From Actinobacteria bacterium IMCC25003 (GTDB lineage: Bacteria > Actinomycetota > Actinomycetes > Nanopelagicales > Nanopelagicaceae): a DNA stretch of 64,000 bases. Location of the stretch: the NCBI GenBank assembly GCA_002284855.1, contig CP015603.1:682001-746000 (forward strand), given 5' to 3'. The position numbers were made by a program, and so were the translations under genes. This document shows, piece after piece, positions 1-9,575 of the stretch. Positions within the stretch are counted from its first letter, which is position 1; each line of letters opens with the position of its first letter. Below the pieces are notes generated by a model that was not told the origin of the DNA, did no database searches, and saw only the letters and a program-made list of their open reading frames with translations.

Positions 1-2
1 CT

Positions 3-1526
3 GAAGATAACCAACCAGGAATCGATCTCATCCTGCCTGACTTTAGTTATATCCGCGACAGGCTCAATGATGTTGTCGGCTTATTTCTAACTCATGGGCA
101 TGAAGACCATATCGGAGCAGTCCCATATCTCTTACGTGAACGCGGAGATATCCCTGTCTATGGATCGCCGCTGACTATCGCTCTTATCTCTGCAAAATGT
201 AAAGAACATCGCATCTCACCACTGACTCGCGAAGTTACAGAAGGAAACCACGAAGATGTTGGTCCATTCGAACTTGAATTTGTTGCCGTTAACCATTCAA
301 TCCCTGACGCGCTTGCCGTCGCTATTCACACTAAGGCCGGAACAGTTCTTCACACGGGCGATTTCAAAATGGATCAATTGCCGCTCGATGGTCGCATTAC
401 CGACTTACGCACCTTCGCTCGCTTAGGCGAAGAAGGTGTTGACCTCTTCCTCGTTGACTCAACCAATGCCGATGTTCCAGGTTTTACTCCTTCAGAGCGC
501 GAGATCATGCCCGCACTCAATCGCGTTATTGCCTCTACCAAGCGACGCGTCATCGTTGCCTCATTTTCATCACACGTTCACCGCGTGCAACAGGTAATCG
601 ATACAGCAGCTCTTCACAATCGTCGCGTTGCCTTTATTGGTCGTTCGATGATTCGTAATATGAAGATCGCCGAAGATATGGGCTACCTCAACATACCGAG
701 CGGAATCCTCTTCGATGCGCGCGAACTCGATAACTATGATGACCGTGTAGTTCTCATCTGTACAGGTTCGCAAGGCGAACCGATGGCAGCTTTGTCACGT
801 ATGGCTAATGGCGATCACCAGATTCGCGTGGGCGATGGCGACACCGTGATCTTGGCATCATCGCTTATTCCAGGTAACGAGAATTCAGTTTTTCGAGTCA
901 TCAACGAACTCACACGATTCGGCGCAAAGGTCGTACATAAAGCAAATGCCATGGTGCATGTATCTGGCCACGCAGCAGCAGGCGAACTCCTTTATTGCTA
1001 CAACATCGTCAAGCCTAAATATGCCTTGCCAGTTCACGGCGAATGGCGCCATCTCAAAGCAAATGCCGAGATAGCAATCCAGGCAGGAGTTCCACGCGAG
1101 AACGCTTTTATTATTGAGAACGGAATCGTTGTCGACCTCGTCAACCACGAAGCTGAAGTCGTTGGTTCAGTTCCATGTGGATTTGTTTACGTCGATGGTC
1201 AGAGCATTGGTGATATCACTGAATCTTCACTAAAAGATCGTCGCATCCTTGGAGAAGAAGGATTCATCTCTGTCATTGTTGTCATTGAATCTCAAACAGG
1301 AAAAATTGTTGCCGGGCCTGATATTCACGCCCGCGGTTTTAATGAAGATGAAGCACTCTTCGATGAAGTGCGTGGACAAATTGAGAAAGCTCTCACTGCC
1401 GCGGTTGCCGAGGGAGTCAATGGAACTCATCAACTTTCACAAGTAGTGCGCAGAACTATCGGGGGATGGGTCGGTCAGAAACACCGTCGCCGTCCGATGA
1501 TTGTTCCTGTTGTCGTTGAGGTCTAA
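3..1526 (+). CDS. rnj: Ribonuclease J, 5' end missing
   Basis: Metallo-beta-lactamase/beta-CASP ribonuclease J, which acts in mRNA decay and rRNA maturation in the cytoplasm. The reading frame is already open at the left edge and begins at codon phase 3, so the N-terminus lies outside the window. The metal-binding motif HGHEDH is read at 93-110, followed by HTGDFK near 354-372. The beta-CASP region (STNADVPG, GSQGEP) and the C-terminal ARGF motif of RNase J proteins follow. The gene ends 50 bases before ftsK, as in many actinobacteria, where rnj precedes ftsK. Identity is secure; only the 5' end is absent. Confidence 0.95.
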   Translation, partial: EDNQPGIDLILPDFSYIRDRLNDVVGLFLTHGHEDHIGAVPYLLRERGDIPVYGSPLTIALISAKCKEHRISPLTREVTEGNHEDVGPFELEFVAVNHSIPDALAVAIHTKAGTVLHTGDFKMDQLPLDGRITDLRTFARLGEEGVDLFLVDSTNADVPGFTPSEREIMPALNRVIASTKRRVIVASFSSHVHRVQQVIDTAALHNRRVAFIGRSMIRNMKIAEDMGYLNIPSGILFDARELDNYDDRVVLICTGSQGEPMAALSRMANGDHQIRVGDGDTVILASSLIPGNENSVFRVINELTRFGAKVVHKANAMVHVSGHAAAGELLYCYNIVKPKYALPVHGEWRHLKANAEIAIQAGVPRENAFIIENGIVVDLVNHEAEVVGSVPCGFVYVDGQSIGDITESSLKDRRILGEEGFISVIVVIESQTGKIVAGPDIHARGFNEDEALFDEVRGQIEKALTAAVAEGVNGTHQLSQVVRRTIGGWVGQKHRRRPMIVPVVVEV

Positions 1527-1563
1527 GACGGCGCGCCTACGGGCTTGAAAAATACCCTCCACC

Positions 1564-1569
1564 TAAGAT
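1564..1569 (+). promoter_or_regulatory. -10 element of ftsK (leaderless type)
   Basis: TAAGAT followed by 7 nt and the GTG start of ftsK. Transcription would start at or next to the start codon. Confidence 0.6.
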
Positions 1570-1576
1570 TGAAGGT

Positions 1577-3898
1577 GTGGCTAAGAAGAAGAAACGCACA
1601 ACCAACAAATCTTTCTTGAAGATTCTGGGTTCTGCGCTGTCCTCACTCTGGCGCATTATCGCTAAATCGCTCGGCTCTTCTATTCGCTTCATCGCGCGCG
1701 GAGCTCGAGATCTTGATCCTGAACATCATCGCGATGGCGCCGCTCTTCTTGTTCTCCTTCTCTCACTCTCAGCCTTTGCTGGAACTTGGTTCAAGGCAGA
1801 TAACTTTGTGGGTCGCAATCTCTACTCACTCTTCTATGGCGCCTTTGGACGAATCGGAATCTTGGCGCCACTTGTACTTCTCTACTTTGCAGTGCGTCTC
1901 TTTAGAAAACCTGATGATAAACACACAACAGGTCGCATCACAGTCGGAACACTGACGCTTCTCATAAGCGCAACAGGTCTGGCTCATCTTCTCAACGGTT
2001 CATTAGGCGCTGTAAATCCAACTGGAGCAACAGCAATTCGCGATGGTGGCGGACTCCTGGGTTACTGGATAGCTAAACCGCTTGTGGCTCTGATGACATC
2101 ACTTCTTGCCTATCCAGTCCTTATTGCTACTTTCTTCTTTGGCGTTCTCATCATCACCGCAACGCCACTATCCAAAGTTGGAATCCGTCTCAAAGTGATC
2201 GCAATCTGGCTCTGGTCCAAGAAACCATCTCGCCGAGAAGACGACTTTGAAATAACAGATACCCCTCCATTCGAGTCACCAGTAGTGGCATGGAATGAAG
2301 AGCCTGATGAGATCGATGAAGAAGAGTTTGATCAAGAATTTACAGTTGAAGTTCCTCGTATCCCTCTCGAGGCGCAACTCAAAGAGGCACCAAAGAGCGA
2401 AAAGCGCCCAGAGCAGTTGCTGCTCACAAGTGATGTGAATTATGAGCTTCCTTCTCAAGATCTTCTCAAGCTCGGTCCTGCTGCAAAGGCTAAGAGCAAG
2501 GCGAATGAGACCGTCGTTGCCTCACTCACCGAAGTCTTTAAGCAATTTGATATTGATGCTCAAGTAACTGGCTTTATGCGTGGACCAACTGTCACGCGCT
2601 ATGAAGTTGAACTCGGAAATGCAGTGAAGGTCGAGCGCATTACTGCTCTCTCAAAGAATATCTCCTATGCAGTAGCGAGCAGCGAAGTCCGCATCCTTTC
2701 TCCGATTCCAGGTAAGTCGGCTGTCGGAATTGAGATTCCCAACGCTGACCGTGAGATCGTCGCGCTCGGCGATGTCATGCGCTCAAGCGTCGCAGGCCAG
2801 GATCACCATCCCATGCTCGTCGCGCTCGGGAAAGATGTTGAAGGCAACTTCGTATGCGCAAACCTGGCAAAGATGCCTCACCTTTTAGTTGCGGGTGCAA
2901 CCGGCGCTGGTAAATCTTCCATGATTAACGCGATGATTACATCTATCTTGATGCGCGCAACACCGGATGATGTTCGATTAATTCTGATTGATCCTAAACG
3001 CGTAGAACTCACTGCCTATGAAGGTATTCCACATCTGATCACACCGATTATTACCAATCCCAAGAAGGCAGCAGATGCGCTTACCTGGGTTGTCCGTGAA
3101 ATGGATCTTCGTTACGAAGATTTAGCAACATTCGGATTTAGACATATCGATGATTTCAATAAAGCAGTGCGAGCCGGCAAAGTCGTAGCACCTCCAGGGT
3201 CAGATCGCATTGTTGAGCCATATCCTTATCTTCTTGTCATTATCGACGAGCTTGCAGATCTCATGATGGTTGCAGCACGCGAGGTTGAAGAATCAGTTGT
3301 AAGAATTACACAGCTTGCCCGTTCTGCAGGTATTCACTTGGTACTTGCAACACAGCGCCCATCTGTTGATGTTGTGACAGGTCTCATCAAAGCGAACGTC
3401 CCATCACGTCTCTCATTTGCAACTTCTTCATTGGCCGATTCACGAGTTATCCTTGATAGCCCAGGAGCAGAGAAGTTGATTGGACAAGGCGATGGTCTCT
3501 TCATCCCAATGGGAGCTAGCCGCGCAATTCGCATTCAGGGTGCTTATGTATCAGAGCGCGAAATCGAAGCAGTTGTAGGCCATGTGAAGAAACAACTCTC
3601 ACCGCGTTATCGCGACGATGTCACGCAGGTCGTACAAGCAAATAAGAATATTGATAAGGAAATCGGCGACGATCTAGAGATTTTGATTCAAGCGGTCGAA
3701 CTTGTAGTCAGCACTCAATTTGGCTCTACCTCAATGCTCCAACGTAAACTCCGCGTTGGTTTTGCAAAGGCTGGACGCCTGATGGATTTAATGGAATCTC
3801 GCGGAATCGTTGGGCCATCTGAAGGATCTAAGGCGCGCACCGTTATGGTGAAGCCGGATGAAATTGATTCTGTGCTCGCCACGCTCCGCGATTATTAA
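1577..3898 (+). CDS. ftsK: DNA translocase FtsK/SpoIIIE
   Basis: Membrane-anchored dsDNA translocase that clears chromosome ends from the division septum. It has 773 residues: a basic N-terminus, about four membrane helices (roughly residues 50-205), a short acidic linker and a C-terminal motor. Walker A GATGAGKS lies near residue 440 and Walker B LVIIDELADL near 557. The C-terminal winged-helix gamma domain (SMLQRKLRVGFAKAGRLMD), which reads KOPS polarity, is present. The linker is short (about 100 residues) compared with proteobacterial FtsK. The start is GTG at 1577 because the MAKKKK N-terminus fits and a -10 hexamer sits 7 nt upstream. The gap to the next gene is 124 nt. Confidence 0.96.
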   Translation: MAKKKKRTTNKSFLKILGSALSSLWRIIAKSLGSSIRFIARGARDLDPEHHRDGAALLVLLLSLSAFAGTWFKADNFVGRNLYSLFYGAFGRIGILAPLVLLYFAVRLFRKPDDKHTTGRITVGTLTLLISATGLAHLLNGSLGAVNPTGATAIRDGGGLLGYWIAKPLVALMTSLLAYPVLIATFFFGVLIITATPLSKVGIRLKVIAIWLWSKKPSRREDDFEITDTPPFESPVVAWNEEPDEIDEEEFDQEFTVEVPRIPLEAQLKEAPKSEKRPEQLLLTSDVNYELPSQDLLKLGPAAKAKSKANETVVASLTEVFKQFDIDAQVTGFMRGPTVTRYEVELGNAVKVERITALSKNISYAVASSEVRILSPIPGKSAVGIEIPNADREIVALGDVMRSSVAGQDHHPMLVALGKDVEGNFVCANLAKMPHLLVAGATGAGKSSMINAMITSILMRATPDDVRLILIDPKRVELTAYEGIPHLITPIITNPKKAADALTWVVREMDLRYEDLATFGFRHIDDFNKAVRAGKVVAPPGSDRIVEPYPYLLVIIDELADLMMVAAREVEESVVRITQLARSAGIHLVLATQRPSVDVVTGLIKANVPSRLSFATSSLADSRVILDSPGAEKLIGQGDGLFIPMGASRAIRIQGAYVSEREIEAVVGHVKKQLSPRYRDDVTQVVQANKNIDKEIGDDLEILIQAVELVVSTQFGSTSMLQRKLRVGFAKAGRLMDLMESRGIVGPSEGSKARTVMVKPDEIDSVLATLRDY

Positions 3899-3981
3899 TT
3901 CGCGCTAAACGCTGGGTGTAATTGAGGGGTGATTTCAACGCCTTGGTGAGACTTCCGTTTACTCACCGTTACCTCTAAAGT

Positions 3982-3987
3982 TAGAAT
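3982..3987 (+). promoter_or_regulatory. Putative -10 of the rodZ-like gene
   Basis: TAGAAT about 35 nt before the ATG at 4023. This gene also has an SD-like AAGGCGG at about 4010-4016, so a short leader is likely, unlike the leaderless neighbours. Confidence 0.4.
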
Positions 3988-4022
3988 TAGCTACTTAGTT
4001 CCCCATAGCAAGGCGGCAGATA

Positions 4023-4745
4023 ATGACTCTCGGAAGCACGATTCGTGATGCTCGCGAAGCTGCGCGCATCAGCGTCCAATCGTTGGCTGAGTCAACAAGT
4101 ATCCGCATCGGCCTTCTTACCGAGATGGAAAATAATAATTTTGCACATTGCGGGGGAGATACCTACGCCCGCGGCCACCTACGCAATATTGCTGCGAAGG
4201 TAGGAATAGATCCACAAGTATTTATCGATCTCTATAACGAAGAACATTCAACAGAGCATCGCGCGATTCAAGATCTCCTTGCTGAAAATAACGTTATGCA
4301 AGTTCCGCGGGAGGCTAAGAGAATTTCATGGAAATTACCAGCAGGAGTTTCGCTCTCAGTACTTCTCGTTATCGGCATTGTCCAGATCGTCATTTCAAAT
4401 CAAGGTTCAGAACTTTCTCCGTCGCCTAAACCTTCTACTGTCGTTGCTAGCGAGAGCGCTTTGCCAACAGCACCTGCTGATGTTGTAGCTTCAACAACTC
4501 CACAGAGTGGCCCGATCTCTCTGAAAATCGCAGCCGTACGCGGCAATTCATATATCGATATCGTTGTAGATGGCGAGCATGTTTCGAAGGGTTCGATGTT
4601 TCAAGGTGAGAGCAAGTCATTTACAGGTATGACTGCAATCAGTATTTACTTAAGTAACCCAGCAGGTCTTGATCTGACACTTAACGGCAAAGCTTTAGCG
4701 CCATTGGGCGGCCAAAATGAAGAGGTTCGTCGCACCTTCCGATAG
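4023..4745 (+). CDS. RodZ-like helix-turn-helix membrane protein
   Basis: 240 residues with the RodZ layout. An N-terminal HTH_25 domain (residues 1-75) includes the conserved [11 protein letters not shown] segment. A single membrane helix follows at about 105-128, then a Ser/Thr/Pro-rich linker and a C-terminal DUF4115-like beta domain. RodZ proteins link the cytoskeleton to cell-wall synthesis; in actinobacteria this homologue commonly lies between ftsK and rimO, as here. The function is inferred from domain order only, because I see no mreB in the window. An SD-like AAGGCGG precedes the ATG by 6 nt. The TAG stop forms part of the -10 hexamer of rimO. Confidence 0.85.
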   Translation: MTLGSTIRDAREAARISVQSLAESTSIRIGLLTEMENNNFAHCGGDTYARGHLRNIAAKVGIDPQVFIDLYNEEHSTEHRAIQDLLAENNVMQVPREAKRISWKLPAGVSLSVLLVIGIVQIVISNQGSELSPSPKPSTVVASESALPTAPADVVASTTPQSGPISLKIAAVRGNSYIDIVVDGEHVSKGSMFQGESKSFTGMTAISIYLSNPAGLDLTLNGKALAPLGGQNEEVRRTFR

Positions 4746-4748
4746 CAT
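4743..4748 (+). promoter_or_regulatory. -10 element of rimO, built on a stop codon
   Basis: TAGCAT, 7 nt before the rimO ATG. Its first three bases are the TAG stop of the rodZ-like gene. Confidence 0.6.
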
Positions 4749-4755
4749 CACCCTC

Positions 4756-6138
4756 ATGTCTCGCACCGTCGCCATTGTCACTATGGGGTGCGCGCGTAAT
4801 GAAGTCGACTCAGAAGAACTCGCAGGGCGTCTTGCTGCTGATGGGTGGACCCTCGTAGAAGATGTTGAATCAGCAGAAGTCGCAGTTGTTAATACTTGCG
4901 GATTTATTGAATCAGCGAAGAAAGACTCCGTCGATGCGCTCCTTGAGGCCAATTCACTCAAAGGCCACGGAACTACGCGTGCAGTCGTTGCTGTGGGATG
5001 TATGGCAGAGCGTTATGGAAAAGAGTTAGCCGAGGCGCTCCCAGAAGCAGATGCAATTCTTGGCTTCGATGATTACCAAGATATTTCCGCAAGACTTCAA
5101 TCGATTGTCAGCGGTAATGCACACACTCCACATGTTCCCCGCGATCGTCGCGCACTTCTGCCTATTGCACCCGTAGAGCGAGCTGCAGCGCGTGATGAGA
5201 GCTATGCATCCTCAGTAGGTGCCGGTGGTTCACTCTTTCGTAAGCGACTTGGTAACGCACCATGGGCTCCGCTGAAAATCGCATCAGGGTGCGATCGACG
5301 ATGTTCATTCTGCGCCATCCCATACTTCCGCGGCTCATTTATCTCACGCCGCCCTACGGAAATTCTGCAAGAGGCGACGTGGCTTGCCCAGAACGGCGTC
5401 AGTGAGCTCTTCTTGGTCAGCGAAAATACAACCTCATATGGAAAAGATCTGGGCGATCTCAAATTGATGGAGAAGATCCTCCATGAATTCACTGAGATTC
5501 CTGGCGTCGAACGCGTTCGTCTTTCGTACCTGCAGCCTGCAGAGATGCGCCCCTCACTCCTTCAAGCGATGATTGAGACAGATAAAGTCGCACCTTACTT
5601 TGACCTTTCATTCCAACACACAAGCCCTACCGTTTTACGTCGTATGCGCCGCTTTGGTGACTCTGAAAAATTCCTTCACCTCATCACCCAAATCCGAGCA
5701 CTCTCTCCTGAAGCTGGTATTCGCTCTAACTTTATTGTTGGATTCCCGGGCGAGACAGATGCTGATTACAACGATCTTGCTGATTTCATTACTGCAGCAA
5801 AGCTCGATGCGGTAGGAATCTTTGGTTACTCCGATGAAGACAATACAGAAGCTCTCGATCTCAGCGACAAGGTTGCTGACGAGGTAATTCGCGAACGCGT
5901 GGAGGCGCTCTCATCCCTTGCTGATGAAATGGTTTCGCTGCGCGCCCAAGCACGTATTGGTGAATCAGTACGCGTGCTGATCGAAGATGCAGAGCTACAA
6001 GAAGGTCGAGCTGCGCATCAAGGACCTGAAGTAGATGGAACGACAACCTTTATCGGTACAGATTTTAAGGTGGGGCAATATATTGATGCCGTGGTTGTTG
6101 ATTCGATGGGCGCAGATTTGGTGGCAGAAGTTCGATGA
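4756..6138 (+). CDS. rimO: Ribosomal protein S12 methylthiotransferase RimO
   Basis: Radical-SAM enzyme that methylthiolates the conserved aspartate of ribosomal protein S12. It has 460 residues: an N-terminal UPF0004 domain with cluster cysteines C12, C48 and C82, a radical-SAM CDRRCSFC motif (C179, C183, C186), and a C-terminal TRAM domain. The [10 protein letters not shown] segment and the S12-type C-terminus separate it from MiaB, which is encoded separately at 37.7 kb. The start at 4756 ([16 protein letters not shown]) fits the family. An in-frame ATG at 4717 would extend into rodZ coding sequence and lacks support. It overlaps pgsA by 4 nt (ATGA). Confidence 0.95.
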   Translation: MSRTVAIVTMGCARNEVDSEELAGRLAADGWTLVEDVESAEVAVVNTCGFIESAKKDSVDALLEANSLKGHGTTRAVVAVGCMAERYGKELAEALPEADAILGFDDYQDISARLQSIVSGNAHTPHVPRDRRALLPIAPVERAAARDESYASSVGAGGSLFRKRLGNAPWAPLKIASGCDRRCSFCAIPYFRGSFISRRPTEILQEATWLAQNGVSELFLVSENTTSYGKDLGDLKLMEKILHEFTEIPGVERVRLSYLQPAEMRPSLLQAMIETDKVAPYFDLSFQHTSPTVLRRMRRFGDSEKFLHLITQIRALSPEAGIRSNFIVGFPGETDADYNDLADFITAAKLDAVGIFGYSDEDNTEALDLSDKVADEVIRERVEALSSLADEMVSLRAQARIGESVRVLIEDAELQEGRAAHQGPEVDGTTTFIGTDFKVGQYIDAVVVDSMGADLVAEVR

Positions 6139-6677
6139 AGGTTCCACCATTTATTACACCGAATACCCTCACCGTCACGCGAATTCTCTTAATCCCAACT
6201 GGCGTGTACACGCTTTTCTACGACGGTGGAGATAACTCAACTTTTCAACTTATCTCTTATGCGATCTTCTTTACACTCGGTATGACAGATATCGTTGATG
6301 GACGTTGGGCTCGCCATTCCAATCGAATCACTCCACTTGGAACTTTTCTCGATCCTGTCGCCGATAAGGCGCTCATCGGAGCGGCAATGATTTCGCTCTC
6401 CATACTTGATCGTTTTCCATGGTGGATCACAATCCTGATCCTCACTCGCGAAATCGGCATTACTTTCTTCAGACTTCTTGTCATTAAGAATGGGGTCATA
6501 CCTGCAAGTAAGGGCGGAAAGATCAAGACGCTGACCCAGAACTTTGGCGTGGGATTCTTCATCTTGCCGCTTCCAGCCTGGCTCGATTGGTTTAAGTACG
6601 GTTTCATCAGCGTCGCAATCATCCTGACAATAACTTCTGCATATGACTACTTACGCTCTTGGTATACAAAGCGGTAG
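6135..6677 (+). CDS. pgsA: CDP-diacylglycerol-glycerol-3-phosphate 3-phosphatidyltransferase
   Basis: Integral membrane enzyme that makes phosphatidylglycerophosphate from CDP-diacylglycerol, the first committed step to phosphatidylglycerol and cardiolipin. It has 180 residues and several hydrophobic helices. The CDP-alcohol phosphotransferase signature DG-x2-AR-x8-G-x3-D-x3-D is visible: DGRWAR, then G, D and D in [12 protein letters not shown]. The rimO-pgsA-cinA order is classical for actinobacteria. Translation is probably coupled to rimO through the ATGA overlap. The TAG stop is reused in the cinA -10 hexamer. Confidence 0.93.
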   Translation: MKVPPFITPNTLTVTRILLIPTGVYTLFYDGGDNSTFQLISYAIFFTLGMTDIVDGRWARHSNRITPLGTFLDPVADKALIGAAMISLSILDRFPWWITILILTREIGITFFRLLVIKNGVIPASKGGKIKTLTQNFGVGFFILPLPAWLDWFKYGFISVAIILTITSAYDYLRSWYTKR

Positions 6678-6680
6678 ATT
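6675..6680 (+). promoter_or_regulatory. -10 element of cinA, built on a stop codon
   Basis: TAGATT, 6 nt before the cinA ATG. Its first three bases are the pgsA stop codon. Confidence 0.55.
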
Positions 6681-6686
6681 TACCGA

Positions 6687-7157
6687 ATGCCGTCTCAAAC
6701 TCCTGCTCAGTCAATTATTCAGAAATTGAAATCCCGTGGTGAAACTGTTTCAGTTGCAGAATCACTCACCGGCGGAGGCGTTGGACATGCTCTTACTCAA
6801 GTCCCTGGAGCATCTGAAGTATTTATTGGGGGAGTGATTGCCTACACCTCTGATGTAAAGATTAATTTTCTTGGAGTACAGAAATCCACAATCGACGAGC
6901 ACACAGTTGTCAGTGAAGAAGTTGCCCTCGAAATGGCGCAGGGAGCGATGGAAAAGTTGGGCACAACGTGGGCAATCGCAACAACGGGAATTGCAGGGCC
7001 AGGCGATTACATGGGGATTCGCGAGGGCACGGTCTGGATCGCAATCTGCGGACCTACCTGCCAAACCCTTCAACTCACCCTCGATAGCGGTCGCGATGGC
7101 GTGCGACAGGGCGCTATATCCAGCGCGTTGGGCACCTTTGCCCGTATCCTTAGCTAA
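6687..7157 (+). CDS. CinA C-terminal domain protein (NMN deamidase type)
   Basis: 156 residues that match only the C-terminal (PncC-like) half of CinA. Visible motifs are [27 protein letters not shown] and TTGIAGPGD. Proteins of this family deamidate nicotinamide mononucleotide in pyridine nucleotide salvage; the link to competence is historical and organism-specific. The N-terminal COG1058 nucleotide-binding domain is absent, a common natural form rather than a truncation, since the protein starts cleanly and keeps the usual C-terminus. The start at 6687 is supported by a -10 hexamer 6 nt upstream. Confidence 0.9.
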   Translation: MPSQTPAQSIIQKLKSRGETVSVAESLTGGGVGHALTQVPGASEVFIGGVIAYTSDVKINFLGVQKSTIDEHTVVSEEVALEMAQGAMEKLGTTWAIATTGIAGPGDYMGIREGTVWIAICGPTCQTLQLTLDSGRDGVRQGAISSALGTFARILS

Positions 7158-7185
7158 TACACCGCAGAAAGAGAGGAGATGCGCG

Positions 7186-7452
7186 ATGACGCTATTACGT
7201 GAAGCAGTTGGTCACACACTTCGTGATGCACGCACCTCCCAATCTCGCACACTGCGCGATGTTGCTCGCGAAGCGCGCGTATCTCTCGGTTATCTCTCTG
7301 AAGTAGAACGCGGTCAGAAGGAAGCATCTTCAGAACTCCTCAATGCAATCTGCGAAGCGCTCGGACTCACACTTTCATCAGTGATGACCGGCGTTGCACA
7401 CGAACTTAAATCTCGTGAAAGCGCAAAGCTCTCCGTTGTCGACGCAGCCTAA
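7186..7452 (+). CDS. clgR: ClgR-type XRE transcriptional regulator
   Basis: 88-residue helix-turn-helix protein ([20 protein letters not shown], residues about 25-44) in the position of clgR after cinA. ClgR activates clp protease, lon and related stress genes in Streptomyces, Corynebacterium and Mycobacterium. The C-terminus ends SVVDAA. A terminal Ala-Ala pair is the degron through which ClpP removes PopR/ClgR in Streptomyces, so feedback by proteolysis is likely (inference). A clear SD, GAGAGGA (7171-7177), precedes the ATG by 8 nt. Unlike many neighbours this mRNA is therefore translated with a leader or within the cinA transcript. Confidence 0.85.
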   Translation: MTLLREAVGHTLRDARTSQSRTLRDVAREARVSLGYLSEVERGQKEASSELLNAICEALGLTLSSVMTGVAHELKSRESAKLSVVDAA

Positions 7453-7963
7453 GTACGCCTTGCAAGGCGGAATTCATCGTCGTACCGAGAGCGCAATTCT
7501 CGAAGGAACAAAATCTCTTATTGCCCTCCATGGAGTTTCTAATATTTCAATGATTGATATTGCTGATGCATCTGAAGTCTCGCGTGCAACGCTCTATAAC
7601 CACTACCGAGATAAGAACGCAGTTCTCGAAGCTCTCGTTACTCTCGAAGTAGAAAAATTAGTCGATCTTGCTCAACGTGCTGGAACTCCAGCTGATACTC
7701 TCGAAACTCTTTCCAAGGTAATTTCTGCAGATACCGCCCTTGCTGCAATGCGTCAGCATGATGCCCAGCTCCTGATCGCAATCATGTCCCATGCTGAAAA
7801 TCCCCTCTACTTAGTTCTTGCAACCTGTCTCTATGAAGCGACTAAATCTGAAGCGGGGACAGGACTTGCCATGCGCTGGTTACTGGGGCAGGTCATGCAA
7901 CCCATCACACCTAAGCAATCTCGCGAACAAGCTGAACTTCTTGTAGAGCGCACACTCTTTTAA
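7415..7963 (+). CDS. TetR-family transcriptional regulator
   Basis: TetR fold with the N-terminal HTH ([19 protein letters not shown]), then a helical ligand domain of about 110 residues that I cannot assign to a ligand. The start is uncertain. In-frame candidates are TTG 7394, GTG 7415, TTG 7436 and TTG 7460, none with a good SD. I give GTG 7415, which overlaps clgR by 38 nt; TTG 7460 would leave about 10 residues before the HTH and avoid the overlap. It lies directly downstream of clgR and is probably co-transcribed. The regulated genes are unknown. Confidence 0.8.
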   Translation: MKAQSSPLSTQPKYALQGGIHRRTESAILEGTKSLIALHGVSNISMIDIADASEVSRATLYNHYRDKNAVLEALVTLEVEKLVDLAQRAGTPADTLETLSKVISADTALAAMRQHDAQLLIAIMSHAENPLYLVLATCLYEATKSEAGTGLAMRWLLGQVMQPITPKQSREQAELLVERTLF

Positions 7964-7967
7964 ACTG

Positions 7968-8168
7968 ATGCGAATATCAGATCTGCGCGAAAGAATTGCG
8001 CTCTCATTCGGTGACGCATGGGCGCCATCGTTCTCTCAAGATATTGCCATCAGTGAATTAGGTTCTATGACAGTCAATGAGGCACTTAGCGCAGGGCGCG
8101 AAGCTGATGAAATTTGGCGGGCAGTCTGTAAGCAATGCCCCACCGAGACAGAGAAATACCGCTATTAA
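7968..8168 (+). CDS. DUF3046 family protein
   Basis: 66 residues matching the small actinobacterial DUF3046 family, which usually sits just before recA. Features are an N-terminal LRERIALSFGDAWAPSF segment, ELGSMTVNEALSAG, and EIWRAVC near the C-terminus. No biochemical function is established. Here an alpha/beta hydrolase and yaaA are inserted between it and recA. The ATG lies 4 nt after the tetR stop, so expression probably depends on the upstream transcript. Confidence 0.85.
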   Translation: MRISDLRERIALSFGDAWAPSFSQDIAISELGSMTVNEALSAGREADEIWRAVCKQCPTETEKYRY

Positions 8169-8170
8169 TA

Positions 8171-8968
8171 ATGCCCGTAACCTCTGAAGTATTTGCGCGC
8201 AACCCAAATCTTCCTGCCTTAGTTCTAGTTCACGGATTGGGTTCTGCAGGAAATATCTGGAAGACCTTGCATGCGGGACTTGAAGATACATTCACTATCT
8301 ATCCGGTTGATCTTCCAGGTCATGGAAGTGCGCCTTTAGGTGATGAACCACTTGATCCGCGCTCACTTGCTGATTCGATTGTGAGAGCGATGGAGAAAGA
8401 TCACGGAGTCCGCGAATTCCATGTTGCCGGAAACTCTCTTGGTGGATGGATTGCACTGGAATTAGCTGCGCAGTATCCAGATCGAGTGAAGAGTGTGACA
8501 GCGCTGGCGCCAGCTGGTTTATGGCATGAAGGACCAACACAGAAGTTGCCACCAAGTTTATTAGCGCGCATCCTTGCAAAAATTTCACAGCACTTTCTTC
8601 GCCTTGCTTATCAATTGCCACCACTGAAGGCGCTGGGCTATAAGAAAATTACCCATCTCTGGCGCGAACTCTCTTTTGAGTCCTGTAAAGATTCCGTTAT
8701 TGCCATGGCTCGTTCGATTGGATATATGCCTATGTGGCGAGCAATTCGTTTCCAAAAATTTAACTCTGAAATTTCTGAAGAGATTCCGGTATCTATCGTC
8801 TTTGGTGATTACGATTTAACGCTTCCACATCCTCGGGCACGAGAGCGTGAAGTAGCGCCTCGACATTCACGTTGGATTGTTGTCGATAACTGCGCACATG
8901 TGATTATGTGGAATTACCCAGATTTGACTGTCGACTTAATTAAGCGCACAGCATTTTCTCGCCCCTAG
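8171..8968 (+). CDS. Alpha/beta-fold hydrolase
   Basis: 265 residues. The oxyanion-loop motif HGLGSAG lies near residue 20, the nucleophile elbow GNSLGG has Ser near residue 89, an acid lies in FGDYD and the catalytic His in NCAHV. Together they form a complete Ser-Asp-His triad, so it should be an active esterase, lipase or related hydrolase; the substrate is unknown. ATG 8171 (2 nt after the DUF3046 stop) is preferred over ATG 8135, which would overlap DUF3046. It is convergent with yaaA, the two stop codons abutting with no spacer (TAG|CTA). Confidence 0.88.
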   Translation: MPVTSEVFARNPNLPALVLVHGLGSAGNIWKTLHAGLEDTFTIYPVDLPGHGSAPLGDEPLDPRSLADSIVRAMEKDHGVREFHVAGNSLGGWIALELAAQYPDRVKSVTALAPAGLWHEGPTQKLPPSLLARILAKISQHFLRLAYQLPPLKALGYKKITHLWRELSFESCKDSVIAMARSIGYMPMWRAIRFQKFNSEISEEIPVSIVFGDYDLTLPHPRAREREVAPRHSRWIVVDNCAHVIMWNYPDLTVDLIKRTAFSRP

Positions 8969-9523
8969 CTAAACGGCGATAACTTCCAGTATCCACGGCT
9001 CAACGCCATCAGAGGGCGTAAGCGCACAGGGGTATTTTTCGGAGACAATTGCATATAAATCTTCGGGAGTCTTAGCCATCGAACGGCTCTGCAATAACCA
9101 GCGCGTGATTTCGCCACGAGTCTTCTTCGACATATGCGTCACCACTGTGCGAACTCCATCAACTACGGTAGAGACGCGAACCTCGACGGTGATATCAACA
9201 GGGGAGTGCCAGACGGTTTTATAGGTCGATGATCGGCAATCAACAATGAGTCCCGTCTTAATAGGATCAAGAAGTGCGGCGACAGGTTCGCGCATCGACT
9301 TGTTATGAATCTTCTCTTTATAACTTTCAATCTGCTGCGAAGGGCGAACAACTCCGTACTTGGCCGAGATGATTGCAAGGGCGGTCTCGCCACGCTTCTT
9401 GGCAGCCGGGGAGAGCGAGCTCCAGTCGAGGGCTTGGTAGAGGACCCCCGCATAGACGCTCATAGCCGGGGTGGGTTTATCCGTCTGGCTCTTCTTCTCA
9501 GAGGGCGGCAGGAGGATCAACAT
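8969..9523 (-). CDS. yaaA: YaaA/DUF328 family peroxide-stress protein
   Basis: 184 residues. Family motifs are the N-terminal LILLPPSEKK, GVVRPSQQIESYKEKI, LIVDCRSSTYKTVW and SKKTRGEITRWLL. In Escherichia coli YaaA lowers intracellular iron and protects DNA during H2O2 stress, and the fold binds DNA. The role here is by family only. The start is ATG at 9523 (MLILLPP); a GTG at 9532 is in frame but unnecessary. A TAGGGT hexamer 7 nt upstream suggests a leaderless mRNA. It lies back to back with recA, so the two share a regulatory region. Confidence 0.85.
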   Translation of the reverse strand: MLILLPPSEKKSQTDKPTPAMSVYAGVLYQALDWSSLSPAAKKRGETALAIISAKYGVVRPSQQIESYKEKIHNKSMREPVAALLDPIKTGLIVDCRSSTYKTVWHSPVDITVEVRVSTVVDGVRTVVTHMSKKTRGEITRWLLQSRSMAKTPEDLYAIVSEKYPCALTPSDGVEPWILEVIAV

Positions 9524-9530
9524 GCGACAC

Positions 9531-9536
9531 ACCCTA
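9531..9536 (-). promoter_or_regulatory. -10 element of yaaA (leaderless type)
   Basis: Minus-strand TAGGGT, 7 nt before the yaaA ATG at 9523. Confidence 0.5.
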
Positions 9537-9561
9537 CTTGTCAGTGGCGCCTGCTACCTTT

Positions 9562-9575
9562 CGAACAGATGTTCG
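9562..9575. promoter_or_regulatory. LexA (SOS) box in the yaaA/recA intergenic region
   Basis: CGAACAGATGTTCG contains the perfect GAAC-N4-GTTC dyad recognised by Gram-positive and actinobacterial LexA, with matching flanking C and G. It sits about 180 nt before the recA start, just upstream of a possible -10 TACCCT (9578-9583). It is also 39 nt from yaaA, so LexA could affect both genes. No lexA gene is in the window. Confidence 0.85.

Noticed and set aside
4717-4755. Extended N-terminus of RimO from ATG 4717
   Set aside because: The extra 13 residues lie within the rodZ-like gene, are not part of the family, and a -10 hexamer sits just before ATG 4756.
5514-5523. SOS-box-like GAACGCGTTC
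   Set aside because: The spacing is 2 nt rather than 4, and it lies inside rimO coding sequence.
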